Part shown: in pieces, positions 1-12,697 of the stretch
Layout of the letters: each line of letters opens with the position of its first letter
Position numbering within the stretch: the first letter of the stretch is position 1
DNA from: Sphagnum compactum
Taxonomy: Eukaryota; Bryophyta; Sphagnopsida; Sphagnales
DNA length: 64,000 nt
Direction: 5' to 3'
NCBI GenBank assembly: GCA_965153455.1
Contig: OZ234493.1
Coordinates: 19,086,213-19,150,212 of the forward strand
Program-made: the position numbers and the translations under genes
Notes under the pieces: generated by a model
The model's input: the letters and a program-made list of their open reading frames with translations, nothing else
Database searches by the model: none
What the model was told of the DNA's origin: nothing

Positions 1-225
1 GCAAAGTTTCACCATTTGGCAATAAATAAAAGGGGGGTGTGATTCATACAAAGGATTTTTTCGGGAAAAAAAAGCCCAAAATCATCATAATTGAAGGAAA
101 AAATCTCAGATTTAGACTATGGCTTCTAGTATGTTGCCAAAATATACTAAGGTTCCAAATATGTTTTATTTTCTTCTCTGACCTATAGCCAAATTTGGCT
201 AAGTCTTTTCATTAGTATAATTGTT
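1..225. repeat. Partial copy of the dispersed TAGCCAAA repeat family
   Basis: This stretch ends in the motif tatagccaaatttggctaag near 184-203, which recurs as the centre of a dispersed family seen again near 20.5, 29.4, 56.4-57.4, 60.5 and 61.3 kb. It shares the order 'bisulphate-like' A/T spacer, ccaaaatata and gccaaatttggc with those copies. The left side is cut by the window edge. No coding capacity is seen. Membership is judged by eye only. Confidence 0.4.
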
Positions 226-2755
226 GGTTTTTTTTACTAACAAATTTAGTAAAAAATTCTAGTTTGGACATGCGTTAAAAAGACCACTTTGTCATTTTGG
301 ATAAGTCAATTTCGACATGTTCATTATGACTAAGGTGGTCTTTTTTTCCAAGTAAATATAAACAATTTGATTGGTCATTTTGATACGCAAATAATGGACC
401 ATTTGACAAGTCAAATTTTTGCCCATATTTTATTTATATTTTAAAAATTATTATCAAAAATAATATTTTTGTAATACATAGGTAGGTAGGTCATAAAAAG
501 ATAGGTAGGTAGGTCTTACCCTACATTACTTTTCCTACTTGACCTATTTTAACCTAACCTAGTATATCCTATTAACTTATTTAGCTTACCCTACTTACCT
601 TAGCCCCTTAAACATGTATATAAGTTATAATGTTAGGAATTGAACCTTTGACCTCCCCAATGATAAACCAAGTTTTTAACCAATGGGCCAAACCATCAAA
701 AGGAATTAAATTCTTGTCAAAAAAATTATTTCACATGTTTATTTTGACACATCATTACAAAACTATGAGGTACAAAGATATATAGGCTGTAGGAAGTAGG
801 TGGGTGGGTGGGTATTTAAGTATGTAAGTAGGTAGGTAGGTAGGTTGTAAAATTGTAGGTGGGAATTAGGAGGTAGGTATGTAATAGGCATAAGATGTCC
901 CATTGAACTAAAGAACATTGGTCATTTTGACTAATGATGTTAATTTCTTATTTTCAATTTGACTAAATGTCCCAATTGATTAAAACTCATTAGCCATTTT
1001 GACATCAGGTCAATCACTTTTGTCTCAAAAGCAACTTGACTTGATGTTATTAATCAAATAAATCATTCTAGTCAAGATGATTGTTAAAAAATACATGTTT
1101 CAGGCTTTTAATCAAAATGGACATGTCATTAATAAAAACAGATCAGTTAGTGAACTTGAATTATTTGAAAAACTAAGAATTTTAGTAGTGTCTTGTGGAT
1201 GATTGTTAATCCACCTACCTCATGGAAATTAAAACCTTGGTCATGGGTACAATGTTGTTAATTTGCAATTATGTTTAAACCTTGTGTTAAGAACAATTCC
1301 ACCCATACTTGTGTTTGCATTAGTACATAATGAGTTCAAATCCACTCATGAATTCATTAAGTTTTGTAATGAATTAGGTGAATTTAATTTCCTAATGAAT
1401 TTCTAGTGAATTTGTCAATTGTTTAGTGATTGGTGATAGGTTGATATGGACAAGTAAATTCACTAACATCTAAACAACTAGGAATTTTTGAATATCTTAA
1501 TTATTTAATCTAGATTATTCAACATTAATTATTTAATCCAAATTTTTCAATATTAATTATTAATCGATTATATAATATTAATTATATAATGCAGATTATT
1601 TAATATTTTATTTCATTCTAATTAATTATTTTGGTTTTTATTGGATTATTGGATTATTTGGTTTTTTAAAAAAAAATAAAGTTTCAAGAAGATTCAAACC
1701 TACCTATTTAAGGAGAAAACTAACACCTACTTGCTTGTGTAGGTAGGCAAATAGGTAGGAAAGGAAAAATGTAGATGGAATGAATAGCCAAAAAAATATT
1801 TCAATTACTTTGTAATTTCCATTTAAGGTCAAACAATTTTTCACTCATTCCAAATTGGCATATGCATTTCAATGTGACAAGTCAAGGCAAAACATGTTGT
1901 TTATATAAATTGTGAAATAAAATTCAAAGACAAAACATATGGGTTAAACCTTTAGTTGCACTTGAGTTTTAAATTGAGATGCAATTAAACCTTTACCAAA
2001 AACCAACTTTAATTAGTAACATCTTTTTCATATTATGTCTAAATGAAATGATTTAAACTTCATTCTGAAAGGGTTTCCAAAATCTACACAAAAACTTATT
2101 GAAATTATTAAAACAATACTTGAATTGAAAAAACTTGCATGTAAATCTTCCATCTCAATACATTTCAACAATGATGTCTTAAAAACATTTTCTTTCTCAT
2201 ACTTTGTCCAAATGAAAGATTTTTTTAAAAATATGAATTTGTTTTATATTACATAATACATTTCAATTACAAAATTTAATACAAATAGTTCATAACATAT
2301 GATGTATCAACATATAATAACGTTATTATCAAAACCATTTAATGTTTAGTGTATTTAAAAACTACAATACATATAAGTATGGTATATTAAATACATACAT
2401 GTTAATTTAATATTATAATATGAGTTTGATTATAAAATTATAAAATATAAATATTTCCAAAAAAATTTAATTACAAATTATAAATAATTTTAATATTATA
2501 TTCATTATATTCATAAATATTTTTATTAATATAATATACAACAAATAAATATTGTCATATATTATGTATAAGTGATCTTATATGATAAAAATATTAGATC
2601 AAGAAAGTTATATTTCCATGGATGAATATTCTGTTTTCCACTTTTATATCAAGTGAAGCCCACAATAAAAATATTATTTAGTTTTAAAAATTATATGTAT
2701 TTTATAACTTATAAACATATTATATATTTTTATGAAATATATGTGGGGGAATTTT
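226..2755. other. AT-rich intergenic DNA with TAGG microsatellites
   Basis: No gene is visible. The stretch contains imperfect (TAGG)n / (GGTA)n microsatellite runs at about 478-520, 796-846 and 1737-1765, and a very AT-rich block from about 2220 to 2720. It also holds the tRNA-like element listed separately. No open frame of convincing length or composition is present. Confidence 0.6.
625..692 (-). repeat. tRNA-like pol III box pair (SINE head or tRNA relic)
   Basis: On the minus strand an A-box-like TGGCCCATTGG (690-680) is followed about 33 bp later by a B-box-like GGTTCAATTCC (646-636). This spacing and these two motifs are those of an internal RNA polymerase III promoter of a tRNA or a tRNA-derived SINE. 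The acceptor stem and a clean anticodon arm cannot be folded, so a functional tRNA is unlikely. It may be the head of a decayed SINE. Confidence 0.4.
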
Positions 2756-2759
2756 TCAT

Positions 2760-5700
2760 TATAAACCACCATTGCAAAAGATGTAGTTGATTTAGCAAAT
2801 TGTAATAGTGTATCCCGAAATCACGTTGCCAATAAATGTAAGATAAAACTATATTCCAATTAGTGCCCTAAAAGCATACATTATACATGTTAGAACATGC
2901 ATATTTATTTATATATATTAAGTTTCATTATTAATTCCAAGACAATTGGCATTTTTGAATGATCATTTTGTCACCACTAAATGGCTTTGGATGTCCAAAG
3001 TGTCTCCATAAACCTTCAATTTGAAGTAGCATTTTTTTGGTCACATTATTGAAAAAATATTTTTATTTATAACTTTTGTTTGTTAGTTGAATAACTTCAC
3101 AAATATCTTCTACATTCCACTATCTTGATCATTATCATATACACTCCACAATGTAATTGATTTTTGGATGTCATTTGATGATGTGTCAACTTCCTATTCG
3201 AATACCTACAACATCCCTGTCCAAACCCAATAGTTAATTGTGTACCCTAAGCTACTATCCCATAGGCTAGTACTATGATTCATCAACAAAAAAAAAGACT
3301 ACAACATATGACTACAAAAAACAAGCGCCTCCATGGATGAAATGATAAACATCCTTAGATTATAATTTTGGTGCCATATTATAGATCATTATGTCCAATC
3401 ATATTGCATACAAGATTTCATGCATCCAATCATTTGGGTGGTGTTATGCAGAGCGAGGCTACTCAACAATAGTTCCCTTCTACATAAACAATATCTAATT
3501 CAATATTCCCATTATCCTCTACATTCCACAACATGGTTTTTCACATAGTAATCACAATAAATAAATGTATTGCATTACAAATTGCATAAGGATTAAACTT
3601 GTCCATATCACTTCCTCCAAGCTTTCTTACACTCAACACGAGTTTTTGTATTCTAGGTGCACCAATGGGTTCTATGCCATTTGTGGAGTTTTTTTTTTGA
3701 GGCATTTAGATGGATCTCAACACCATAATTAGCCTCCCTATGCTTGCAAATCCACAAGCAGCCTTTGCAATGCTTTCATTTTGGTATGCCCAACATCCAA
3801 GCTATTTACTACATATTGTACTTCCATTTCTAGGATTTTGCAAGGTCCAAATTCATTATGATGTACCAAAATCATGACACGATATCACCCTTTCTTGTAT
3901 TTTTTACTTAAAGTTTTTTTTCACCATGTAAAGACACATTTAGAGATGATTGTGATGCAATCTAAAATTGTAATGGTCTAAAATATGGTATTCATGAAAT
4001 GTTTGACACCTTTTGACTCATTATTTTTATATGAATCAAAATATAGGGAGGAAAATACTACAATAAAGACTATGACCTTTTCATCATGGGTGGTACACTT
4101 TAAAGGATTTTCGCCTTACAACATTATGTTAAGTTTAATTCCCATACCATGGCTATGCTAGAAAAGCTATTGGGTGTGAAATCTTTCAACAATATTGTGA
4201 GTCATTTGGCTCATCATTAGGTCATTTTAACTATTTTTTTAGGGGGCTTGGCCTTCCCTCAATGGTTTGACTTGTTGCCCCCACCATCTTGGGATGTTGG
4301 GGTTTAATTGCTCTTACACTTATCATTCATTTCCAATGGGATTATCATTTTATTCTTTTCATGTGGTGGTAAATGTCGAAATCAACATTTTACCCTTTTA
4401 GCTGACACTTTGGGATACCTAAGCTTTATTACCCTAAGCTATTTGTTTTCAAGTCCCCCCTTTTGAAAGTCTTGTGGTATAGTTGTATCTTCATTTATAA
4501 GTTTTTTTGACTGCCTACATGAAGAAAGATTTGCCACACTATAGATGTTCCTTCAGATGCCACGTAGACACATTTTCAATCTTGTGTAGGTCCAACCAAG
4601 GGTGCATGATTATTAGCCTTTCCTATTACATTTGTCATTATGAAAATTTTTGTGTTCATGAATTTTAAGTAGTGAAAAATTTCACTACTTAATGACTAGA
4701 GTTTTGAAACAACTCATTTGAAATTACATTGCAACTATCCCATGGAAATACAAGGAATTAAAAATAAAATGTCATGTTAGTTTTATTGTAGTTGCACATT
4801 AATCCCAAGATGGATCCCTATACGAATGTTGGTATGCACCATATATATGGTTCTAGTCAACCATGTTTGACTTTGTTGGTAAGTTGCACAAGAATCACAT
4901 ATGACAATTATATATACAATTGGAACAAATGAAACACTCATTAACAACTATTTTACAATTATTTTACATTGTATAACTATTATATTAGACTTTTATGTAA
5001 TGACCCAACTACTAGTTACAATAACAATTTTTTTTAAAATATTAGTATTTATATTCTAGATTTATAGTTGATATTATTACCTATTATTAATTAATAATAA
5101 TTAATATACATAGTAGATAGATTGTGTTAAGGTAGAACCACCCATCATTTTGATTGTTAGTCGATGATTAACAATTTTGGATATGTATTGTTTTTTATAA
5201 ATTTTGTGTGATGTAATGCATCATGGGAACACAAAGGTAAGTTCTACAACATATGTTTCAACTTTAAAAGTAAAGGAACAACATGAAAAAACCATGAAAA
5301 AATGAATTTGTTGATTTTTAAAATGTGAATTAAATTAGTGTCTAAAATATTGACCTAACATACTTTTGACAACCATAATTTCTTCATTTTGTGTCCTTTC
5401 TGAGCAATTTAAATTACTATGGGTGTGCCAAGTTAATGTCCAAAAATACCTTTTGCACTTGAGAGGCAAAGGGACAATGTATTAAAATTTGAAGCTTTCT
5501 AAAAGTTAAAATGTTTATTCATTGGCTTGTTTTATAGTAGTTGCAATTCATTTGCAATTAATATTTTTATCCCATATTGTTTGTCCTACTTTTCAAATTT
5601 TAAAAATACATAATTAAGTGCTTTAAGAGTATTAAAAAAATGACATTTGGAATAAGCCAATAAAATAAGGTTTGGCCTTAAAGGTTAAATCCAAAATAAA

Positions 5701-7300
5701 ATAGGATTGTCCTAAATGACATACCTACCTAATCTAAAAAATTTAAATAGTAATTTCCACCTATTTTAGGCCTACCTACCTATTGATTAAGTGCTAGGTG
5801 TCAACATCCTATCAGTCTTAAGTTGAATGATCTAAATTAAATTAATAAAATATTAAATATCAAAATAAATTTAAAATTACCACGTGTCCATTGATGATTT
5901 GTTAACACATTATTGCCATGTCATCACATTGTTCCTTATTTAGTTGCATAATAATGGCAACATAGTTACACGAGTTGCATATGTATATAATTTTCGATAT
6001 GGTGAATTGTGCCATTTCAACTTTTGTAACTCGTCCAATAGCATTCAAGCTGTAGAAATAAGCTAACCCAATTGCAAGCCTAGTTGCAAAACACATATTT
6101 TCTCATAGTGTGCATTTTATTTGTTTTCGATTCATTTCTTTACATCATTACATACTTGCTTTAACTTGCCACATCTTACTATTGCACATTTTCATGTTGT
6201 CAGTGTGTACATCCCATTGATGATTTAAGTATGCATTTGCTTTGGTGCCCATGTGGGAGTGAACGTTTTGCAACCCGGGATATTTTTCATGATATTGTTG
6301 CAACTATTGCTTTGAAAAGTGGAACTCAAAGAAAGGTTTCCCACCTCTTCTTTGGCCACACTTGGTGGCAAGTTGATATCCTTATTATGATAAACAATTT
6401 TTGAACCTTAACAAACCTTGTCATAGTTGATCCAACCCACCTATATTTGGTATAGTGTACATCCACGACAACACATGCAATGATAATTGTCGTTTAGGAA
6501 AAAATATGATCATATGTGGAAGACACATTAAAAAATGACTTCATTCCCATTACCATAAAAACTTATGGTGGTTTTCACTTTCGTTTCAACCCCTTTTGAA
6601 CTTTTTGTGATTCACAACTATAGCCCATCATGAATGGTCCTCATTAATTCCTTATTTCTTATTATTGGTAGTGTGCGTCCGTAGCCTTTCAACATGTACA
6701 AGCCATTGCAATTTTTTAACGTGATGTCACATTGAGAAAACATTCCTTAACTCTTCCACGCATCATGGCTAACATCTTTGTCATTAGTCGATTTGTGGTA
6801 GATGATGCCTTTTAATTTACTATCTTCTATTTTATTAATATATTAGTGGTGCGTTGATTGTTATGTTTTTTTTTCACATGTGTTTTCGTGCTTTTATTTG
6901 CCCCTTTCGTGCTTGTGGATGGGTTCCCATCCCTTCCTTCTTTTTATACATGGATTTTGTTTTGCTTTCATATGATGTGAAATATATTGCATTTTGGACT
7001 TGCATGTGTGTGTGCAGCAAGCAACCCACCCATGTTCTTTTCTAGTCTCTTTCACTTTTTCTGCACTTGTGAGTTACATTAACCTGAACCCTAGAACTCA
7101 ACAACAAAATTGATTGAAAGAGATATGAGACCTTGTCACAAAGTATCACAACAATAAGGAGGGTTCCACACTTAGGTATTGCATTTGAGAATGAAGGCAA
7201 CATAAACATGACTTGCTCATTTTGATGACTATCTAGTCCCCTGAAATTTTTTAGCCAATTTTTTTCCTCAAAAATGTGCGGGGCCTTAGCATAGACAGAC
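2760..7300 (-). pseudogene. Decayed duplicate of the 3' half of the fibrillin gene, expanded by insertions
   Basis: Positions 2765-3230 align by eye, in order, with 30098-30400, which is the last fibrillin exon plus its upstream intron. Shared landmarks include gtaagataa, ccaatt-gtgccct, tgatca-tttgtcacc and agtgtctcca. Positions 3530-3670 match 30445-30550 (tttcacatagtaat, caatgggtt). Positions 6960-7140 match 30660-30820 (acttgcatgtgtg, cctgaaccct, atatgagaccttgt). A short block near 7270 (aaatgtgcgggg) matches the exon at 30946-31032. The frame is destroyed by substitutions and indels. About 3.3 kb between 3670 and 6960 has no counterpart in the functional gene and is probably inserted DNA that I cannot classify. 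The direction matches the functional copy (minus strand). A retrocopy is excluded because introns are retained, so this is a segmental duplication relic. Confidence 0.6.
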
Positions 7301-7664
7301 CACCATGGCAAGTGTGCTAATTAAGCTTTTGCCATATATTTTGGACTCAATCTTTTGATGATAAAATTTCAAATTTCACCATTTTTATTGCATTAGTTTA
7401 GATTTATCAACCAGCCAAATTTTTATTGCATTAGCTGAGATTTATGAATCAGCCAAAAAATGAAAGAAAAAAGGGGGCTGGGTGGCGGGAGGAGAAACGT
7501 TCTAGTCAGTAGTGTGAATGGGGTTAAGGTGTTCCAACTGTCGTCGGCGACGAGGGCTGCGTCGTCGTCGCCTGCAACGACGTCGTCGTCCCCGGCCCCA
7601 CCCTTCGTCTCCTACGAGCAGCCTCGTCTCCCCCGAACGCCCAGTCTCGCAGCAAGCCAGCGTC

Positions 7665-7672
7665 TTTATAAT
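7665..7672 (+). promoter_or_regulatory. Candidate TATA box of the S1-like gene
   Basis: The motif TTTATAAT lies about 185 bp upstream of the ATG at 7854, inside a GC-richer stretch (7520-7850) unlike the AT-rich surroundings. A transcript starting about 30 bp downstream would carry the CT microsatellite at 7705-7727 in its 5' UTR. This is inferred from position and sequence only. Confidence 0.35.
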
Positions 7673-7704
7673 CCATCGCGCTCTGCGGCAGATCTCCATC
7701 TCCA

Positions 7705-7727
7705 TCTCTCTCTCTCTCTCTCTCTCT
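7705..7727 (+). repeat. (CT)n microsatellite in probable 5' leader
   Basis: An uninterrupted TC/CT run about 23 bp long lies between the candidate TATA box and the S1-like start codon. CT-rich tracts are common in plant 5' UTRs. No coding role is proposed: the long frames over it arise from the simple repeat. Confidence 0.7.
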
Positions 7728-7853
7728 GTGTCTCTGGCGTCCTCTGCTGGTTCTTTCGATCATTTTGTTGTGTTGCCGTTCCGCTGCAGTAGAGAATTAG
7801 AATTCGGCCGAGCTAGGAGCTGAGAGCTGCTGTGAAGCTTAAAGTCGCGCAAC

Positions 7854-8285
7854 ATGGCAAGATCAAGCTTGTCGTCGTCGTCTAGTACTGCTGTCAACAC
7901 GAGTGCTATGATAATGATGGTGGTGGCGATGGTGGCGATGGCGTACTTTCCCTATGCAGCAGCAGATGGGGTGACCATCGTGAACCAGATGGGCGAAGAC
8001 CTTGTGCTACATTGCGCATCTTCGAATGACGACCTGGGTGTACAGACGCTGGTGAACCTGCAGGAGTATGGATTCAGGTTTCGTGAAAACATATGGGGCT
8101 CCACGTTGTTTTGGTGTGATTTCACGGCCAATGGATACCCGCCCCACCGTCAGGACGTTTACAAGGGCGACCGATATCTAGCCAATACTTGCTGGTGCAC
8201 CTCGTGTAATTGGGTGGTTACTCCAAACGGGTTCATTTGCAATGGCCAGCAACAGCCATCATGGACTTGGGGCGGAACCAACTAG
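7854..8285 (+). CDS. S1/SPH family small secreted protein (plant self-incompatibility protein S1 homologue)
   Basis: A 143-residue intronless protein. Residues 1 to about 37 form a signal peptide: a Ser-rich start, then a hydrophobic core (MIMMVVAMVAMAYF) ending in AAADG. The mature part begins GVTIVNQMGEDLVLHC and continues with LQEYGFRF, the hallmark W-G-S-T-L-F-W-C block (about residues 82-89), and Cys residues near 54, 89, 110, 113 and 125. Hydrophobic strands, the paired Cys residues and the GSTLFWC motif are typical of the S1 (SPH) family, whose members are small, secreted and usually intronless. The founding poppy S1 is a self-incompatibility ligand, but most homologues have no known function and a self-incompatibility role should not be assumed. 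The ATG at 7854 is chosen because it gives a full signal peptide. The gene stands alone; its GC content is well above that of its flanks. Confidence 0.85.
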   Translation: MARSSLSSSSSTAVNTSAMIMMVVAMVAMAYFPYAAADGVTIVNQMGEDLVLHCASSNDDLGVQTLVNLQEYGFRFRENIWGSTLFWCDFTANGYPPHRQDVYKGDRYLANTCWCTSCNWVVTPNGFICNGQQQPSWTWGGTN

Positions 8286-8339
8286 CTAGCAAGGTAAAAG
8301 AAATTATCACACCCATTGTCAAAGCTTCAGTTCACATGT

Positions 8340-9070
8340 TGAGTTTCATGAGCTGATTAGTGGGCATTGTGGGCAGTTTCATGATCCTGTTCTTAGTATA
8401 TTTCCATTGTTGTTGAATCTTCTTGCAGCTGCAAATTAACTACAGCTCAGCTTGATGATATTCTGAGACCTGGTGACGGCACAGCTGATTGTGATAAGCA
8501 GGGAGAGAGATCAGAGACTACGAAAGTGCAACAGACGTACTTTTTTCAGTTGGTTCCAATGTCTTGAAGAATGTTCACCAGACCACATTATTGTGAACTG
8601 AGTTCTGTGAGTTAATCTTTTGGAAACTTTGTTGTTGCCGATTTGGAACTTGCCATAAAGGGTGTCCCCCAGAGCCATTTTCTCTGAATTGTGAGTTCAT
8701 TTTTTGGGGGAATTTCATGGAACATAATTTCCTGTTTTAACTATGTTTGCTGGTTTGAAACTTGTCATAAGGGGTTAAGAGCCATTGTTATGAATTGTGA
8801 GCTCATGTTGGGGGAACTTCATGACCTTGCTGCTGGTTTGAAACTTGCTCCATACAGTGCCCAGAGTCATTGCTTTGAATTGTGAGTTCATTGATTTGGG
8901 AACTTCATGCATGAACATTTCCCATTTTAGCTTTGTTGCTGGTTCAAAGGTTTGAAGTTGCCACGACCAACAGCGCCATTTAAGTAGTCAATTGTGAGTT
9001 ATGACTTATGACCTTCATGGAACAATCTGTATTTCAATTGTTGTTGTTTGAAACTTGTTGAACTCTGAGG
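8340..9070 (+). repeat. Degenerate tandem repeat, about 100-bp unit, 3' of the S1-like gene
   Basis: The phrase aattgtgagttcat, followed by a ggggaacttcatg-like block and gctggtttgaaacttg, recurs at about 8687, 8790, 8877 and 8990, with a poorer copy upstream near 8610. The unit is about 90-110 bp and diverged. It covers the likely 3' UTR and downstream DNA of the S1-like gene. No protein is encoded. Confidence 0.6.
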
Positions 9071-9388
9071 TGAATAGTTTTAAAACATGAAAGTGGGAAA
9101 TTGTATGGATTTGTCTCTTTGCTTGATCTTAGTTTCAAGACCTTTTAGGAAAAGAAACTCATTGCAAGATCATTTGGTTCTTGATATTTTAAGTAAAATA
9201 GTTTGAAGTTTTAGTTGAACATCCATTTCAAGGTTCATTAGCATTAAATTTATACCATGGGTGATTAGACCACTATTGTTATATATGAATGTTATAAGTA
9301 ATTGGGCATCCAATTGAGTCGGATGCATGTTAGAATTTTTTATGCCAAATCCCAAGAACGCTTTACACTTCTTTATAATCCAACATAA

Positions 9389-9602
9389 TAGAGATATCCG
9401 TAAAGTCAGGAAAAGATGGTTTCCTGAGTTTCACCCTGTCTTTCTTTCTTTTCCTGAGCGCCTCGACTGCTGCTACATAGATTTTCATACTGAGATTTAA
9501 TAAAATTTCATTACTTTGCGGATGCCACTAAAAGAGGGGTTAAGGGGGTGAAAGGAGGCCCAAAGACAGGGTGAAGACAGGGTGACTTTCTGAATATCTC
9601 TA
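9389..9602. mobile_element. MITE-like element with about 20-bp terminal inverted repeats
   Basis: The left end reads tagagatatccgtaaagtca and the right end, reverse-complemented, reads tagagatattcagaaagtca, giving an imperfect terminal inverted repeat at a 214-bp spacing. Possible AATA-type flanks are seen on both sides. An internal caccctgtcttt block near the left end is repeated in inverse orientation twice near the right end. No coding capacity is present. A related right-end sequence (gggggtgaaaggaggcccaaag) recurs near 58076-58100, supporting a dispersed family. Confidence 0.6.
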
Positions 9603-12150
9603 ATATATGCTGGTTTCTCTATTCCTGATGGGATACTCCAAAGAAGGCAGTAAACTCAAGAATCCACTACCACAAAAAATTGCTGCTACTGTTTTGTCTA
9701 GGACTGAATTTGGACTAAATAGCTTGGAACAATTGAAGGCATTCTATGAAGAAATTGCATTGACAAAATACAGTTACAATCTTTGAACCATTTTAAACAA
9801 TTTTCCATTTTGGAATCATTTTTCAAAAGTCTTACATGTTTTTAGCTACCACCAGAAACAGAAGAGAGTTTTATTGGTAACTAGTTTTTAAGTCTTTGTG
9901 AATTCAAATGCACCCAACTAATTGTGTTCTTGGTATTGGGACTCAGTTTCACATAAATGATCACAATCTAGGTGCAATTGTATCCAAATGCGAGTCTATG
10001 TTGGCTCTAATATTGGATTCTTAAGAGACTAAAAAGAAATTGAAGTTTGTTCACAAGCATCTCATACATTTTAAGTTGGAGTGAAGACAATCAATTCACT
10101 TGAAGAGTTAATCTCTAAGACCAAATTTGCATAGTAAATCTATTTTGGATTGAACATCCCGTTGTAGCCATCATAAGGTCAATATAATCATCATGGACAA
10201 GAAAAGACACTATTAATTTGTTTTATTATATCTATGAAGTGATGGTAGGGAAAAGGAGTGAGGTAGTTATTAAGAAAGTTAATAAGAAAAGAAATATTTA
10301 TTAAGAAAGAAGTGATGTAATTATCTTTGGGAATTGTCATTAGAAATGTTTAAAGATGATCATACGATAGATTCCAAAAAAAGCACCCAAAAAATTTCAT
10401 CATTAGAATTAACTAGTAATTTGAGGTCATGTCCTTTGATACTTTATATTGATTCCTATGTTTTAACATTTCACCTTAACAATTTCTAATAACAAACCTA
10501 GTTCATTGATTTTTGTGGTTCAATGTATGTATGATCTTGTTGAAATCTAGTGAATGTTGAATAAGCTACAACCACCATTGATATTCAAGCATTTGCATGT
10601 ATACTCGCACAATGCATGTGTCTATTTATCCACAATATTAATGTAGATGGCCAAATTCTTCAAGGGTTATTTGTCATTACAATAATTCAACAAGAGCATT
10701 AGTCATTTGTTTGTTTGTTCCAAATTGGAATGTAAAGCTCCCCTTAGTCTCTATGAAAAGAATTTGTTATCTATAAAGGTTTTTTTAAGAATTTTTGTTT
10801 GTAGTTAGTGGGGTGATCATCCATAGGAAGATGTAGAAGATTAGTCTCGCTTCAATCTTTTTTTTAGTGTTTATATATAGCCAAATTGTTAAATGGTAAA
10901 TAATAGAGCAAAAAACTGAAGAAAATTAAGCTTTAAAAGAAAAAACTAGCCATATGACTTTTGTCAAGTTGATGGCAATAGCCAATGTGCATCATAAACA
11001 ATTGTGAATGTCATCATTAGTTGCCATTTGTTGGTATGTTGTTATTGTTATGCAACGACATCCAAAGTGAATATCTCATGTTTTGTTGTTGACAATGGAG
11101 ATTGGGGCATAAGTTTTGGGTCACATGTACAATGTTTTTGTGTTTTGACTAATATGTCTATTGGTCATATATTTTTATTTGACAAGTCATAAGTTTTTTA
11201 TCCTTGGCTTTTTCACTTGAAACTTAAGGGAAAAGCCTTAAGTTGTAGAATATCCTATCACCAAACAATTAAGCATTGAGAATCCTCTAACACCCATGCA
11301 TATAGTTGTTCATCCAATTTTGATATCCAAAAATAAATAAAATTCCCATCTCCTTGCACACCTAGAATTTTCCAATATGGTCAAGAATCAAAGAAGATAT
11401 GCAACCCCAAAGTAGGGGACTTTTTTTTATTAGAAAAAAATCATAGTTAACATAATAAATATTGATGACCAAACAATTTGCACTTGTTGCACAAACAATT
11501 TTCATGGAACATTGAACAAAATGTGAGCTTTGATCAACATAGATGGATGCAAAAAATAATAATCATTTTTTATGCAAAACGGTTCATCTTACATCAACAT
11601 TTGAAATCAAAAGTTGAATAAAGGTTATCTATTTATAGTCACGGACTAATACTATTTTGATAAAATCCTAATCAGTTGGAAAGGCCACCATCTTTATCCT
11701 TGCTTCCACTTCACTTTAATGATGTTTGTTCCTTTCCTCTTTTATTTTTCATGCTTTTGGTCTAATTGTTACTAATGTTGTTTGTAAGACTTCATTTGCA
11801 TGGTCATCATTGTTTGTTCCTTCTCACCCCCTTGCCCTTGTGTTTCACTTTCAATTCACACCTTCCTTCAAACTTGAGTTGATATTTGTTTCAATGTGCT
11901 TATAAGTAGTGCAAAACAACTTTATTTCATCTTCATCAACATTTATGACAATGTGTTTGTAGCCTTGCTTGTTGTTGCACTATGTTTACAAATGCTAACA
12001 AGTTCATTTTGAGCTTTTTGTCCTTCTTTATTTGGTCAAATGTTTGAGTCTAATACATTGTTTTTGTTGGTTAGCTATTTTGTACACCCAAACTCACCAC
12101 TTAAAATACCTCCTTTCTTTCCTTTTTTATTTGCCTTTTTCTATACATTG
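9603..12150. other. AT-rich intergenic DNA, no gene seen
   Basis: No frame with recognisable protein content was found. Short frames at 11004-11192 and around it have biased composition without domain signals. The DNA grades into the pyrimidine-rich tandem array beginning near 12160. Confidence 0.55.
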
Positions 12151-12159
12151 AAATTCACC

Positions 12160-12570
12160 ATTTTTTTTCTCACCAATTCTTTTCATAGGAAGTTTCTACT
12201 CTCATCAATTCTTTTATCATTGCATTTTTCTAAGTTGCAACACCTTTCCATCTTTCTTGAATTAATTTATTTTTTCATCAAGTTTTCTCTCGTTGCTTTT
12301 CTTTATGCTACAACTCCCTTCCATCTCCTTAAGGTAAATGTTTTTTTCACCAAACCTGTTTTTTAAGCCTCTCTCACTACCTCTTTTTACATTGCAACTC
12401 CTTTCCATCTCATTTGAGTTTTTTTTAACTAAGTATATTTTTAAGCTTCTCTCACCACCTCTTTTTATATTGCAACTCCCTTCCATTTTTTTTCAAGTTA
12501 ATTTTCTTCTTTTTAAGCCTTTCTCATTGCCTCTTTCATGTTATGATTCCCTTCCATCTCTTTTGGGTTT
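12160..12570. repeat. Pyrimidine-rich tandem array, about 80-bp unit (left half)
   Basis: The phrase ttgcaactcccttccatct recurs with variations at about 12234, 12310, 12393, 12472 and 12543, spaced about 70-83 bp. Each copy is followed by a T-rich stretch and a ctctcac-acctcttt block. On the minus strand an open frame across the units gives a repeated peptide of about 26 residues with the core EGSCNIKRG. That may be chance from the repeat period or a remnant of a repetitive protein. The same array resumes at 16210, right of two Helitron-like elements. Confidence 0.6.
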
Positions 12571-12697
12571 TTTTACACGAAGAACTAATACAAAACATGT
12601 CCTCATTTCATTACACATTTCATTCACATTCTACCCAACATTAATGAGGAAAGGCCATGTCCCCATTACATTACACATTTTACTTTATTGGGGACAT

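Noticed and set aside
7460-7823. Several overlapping frames before the S1-like gene
   Set aside because: They are produced by GC-rich and CT-repeat leader sequence and lack protein features.
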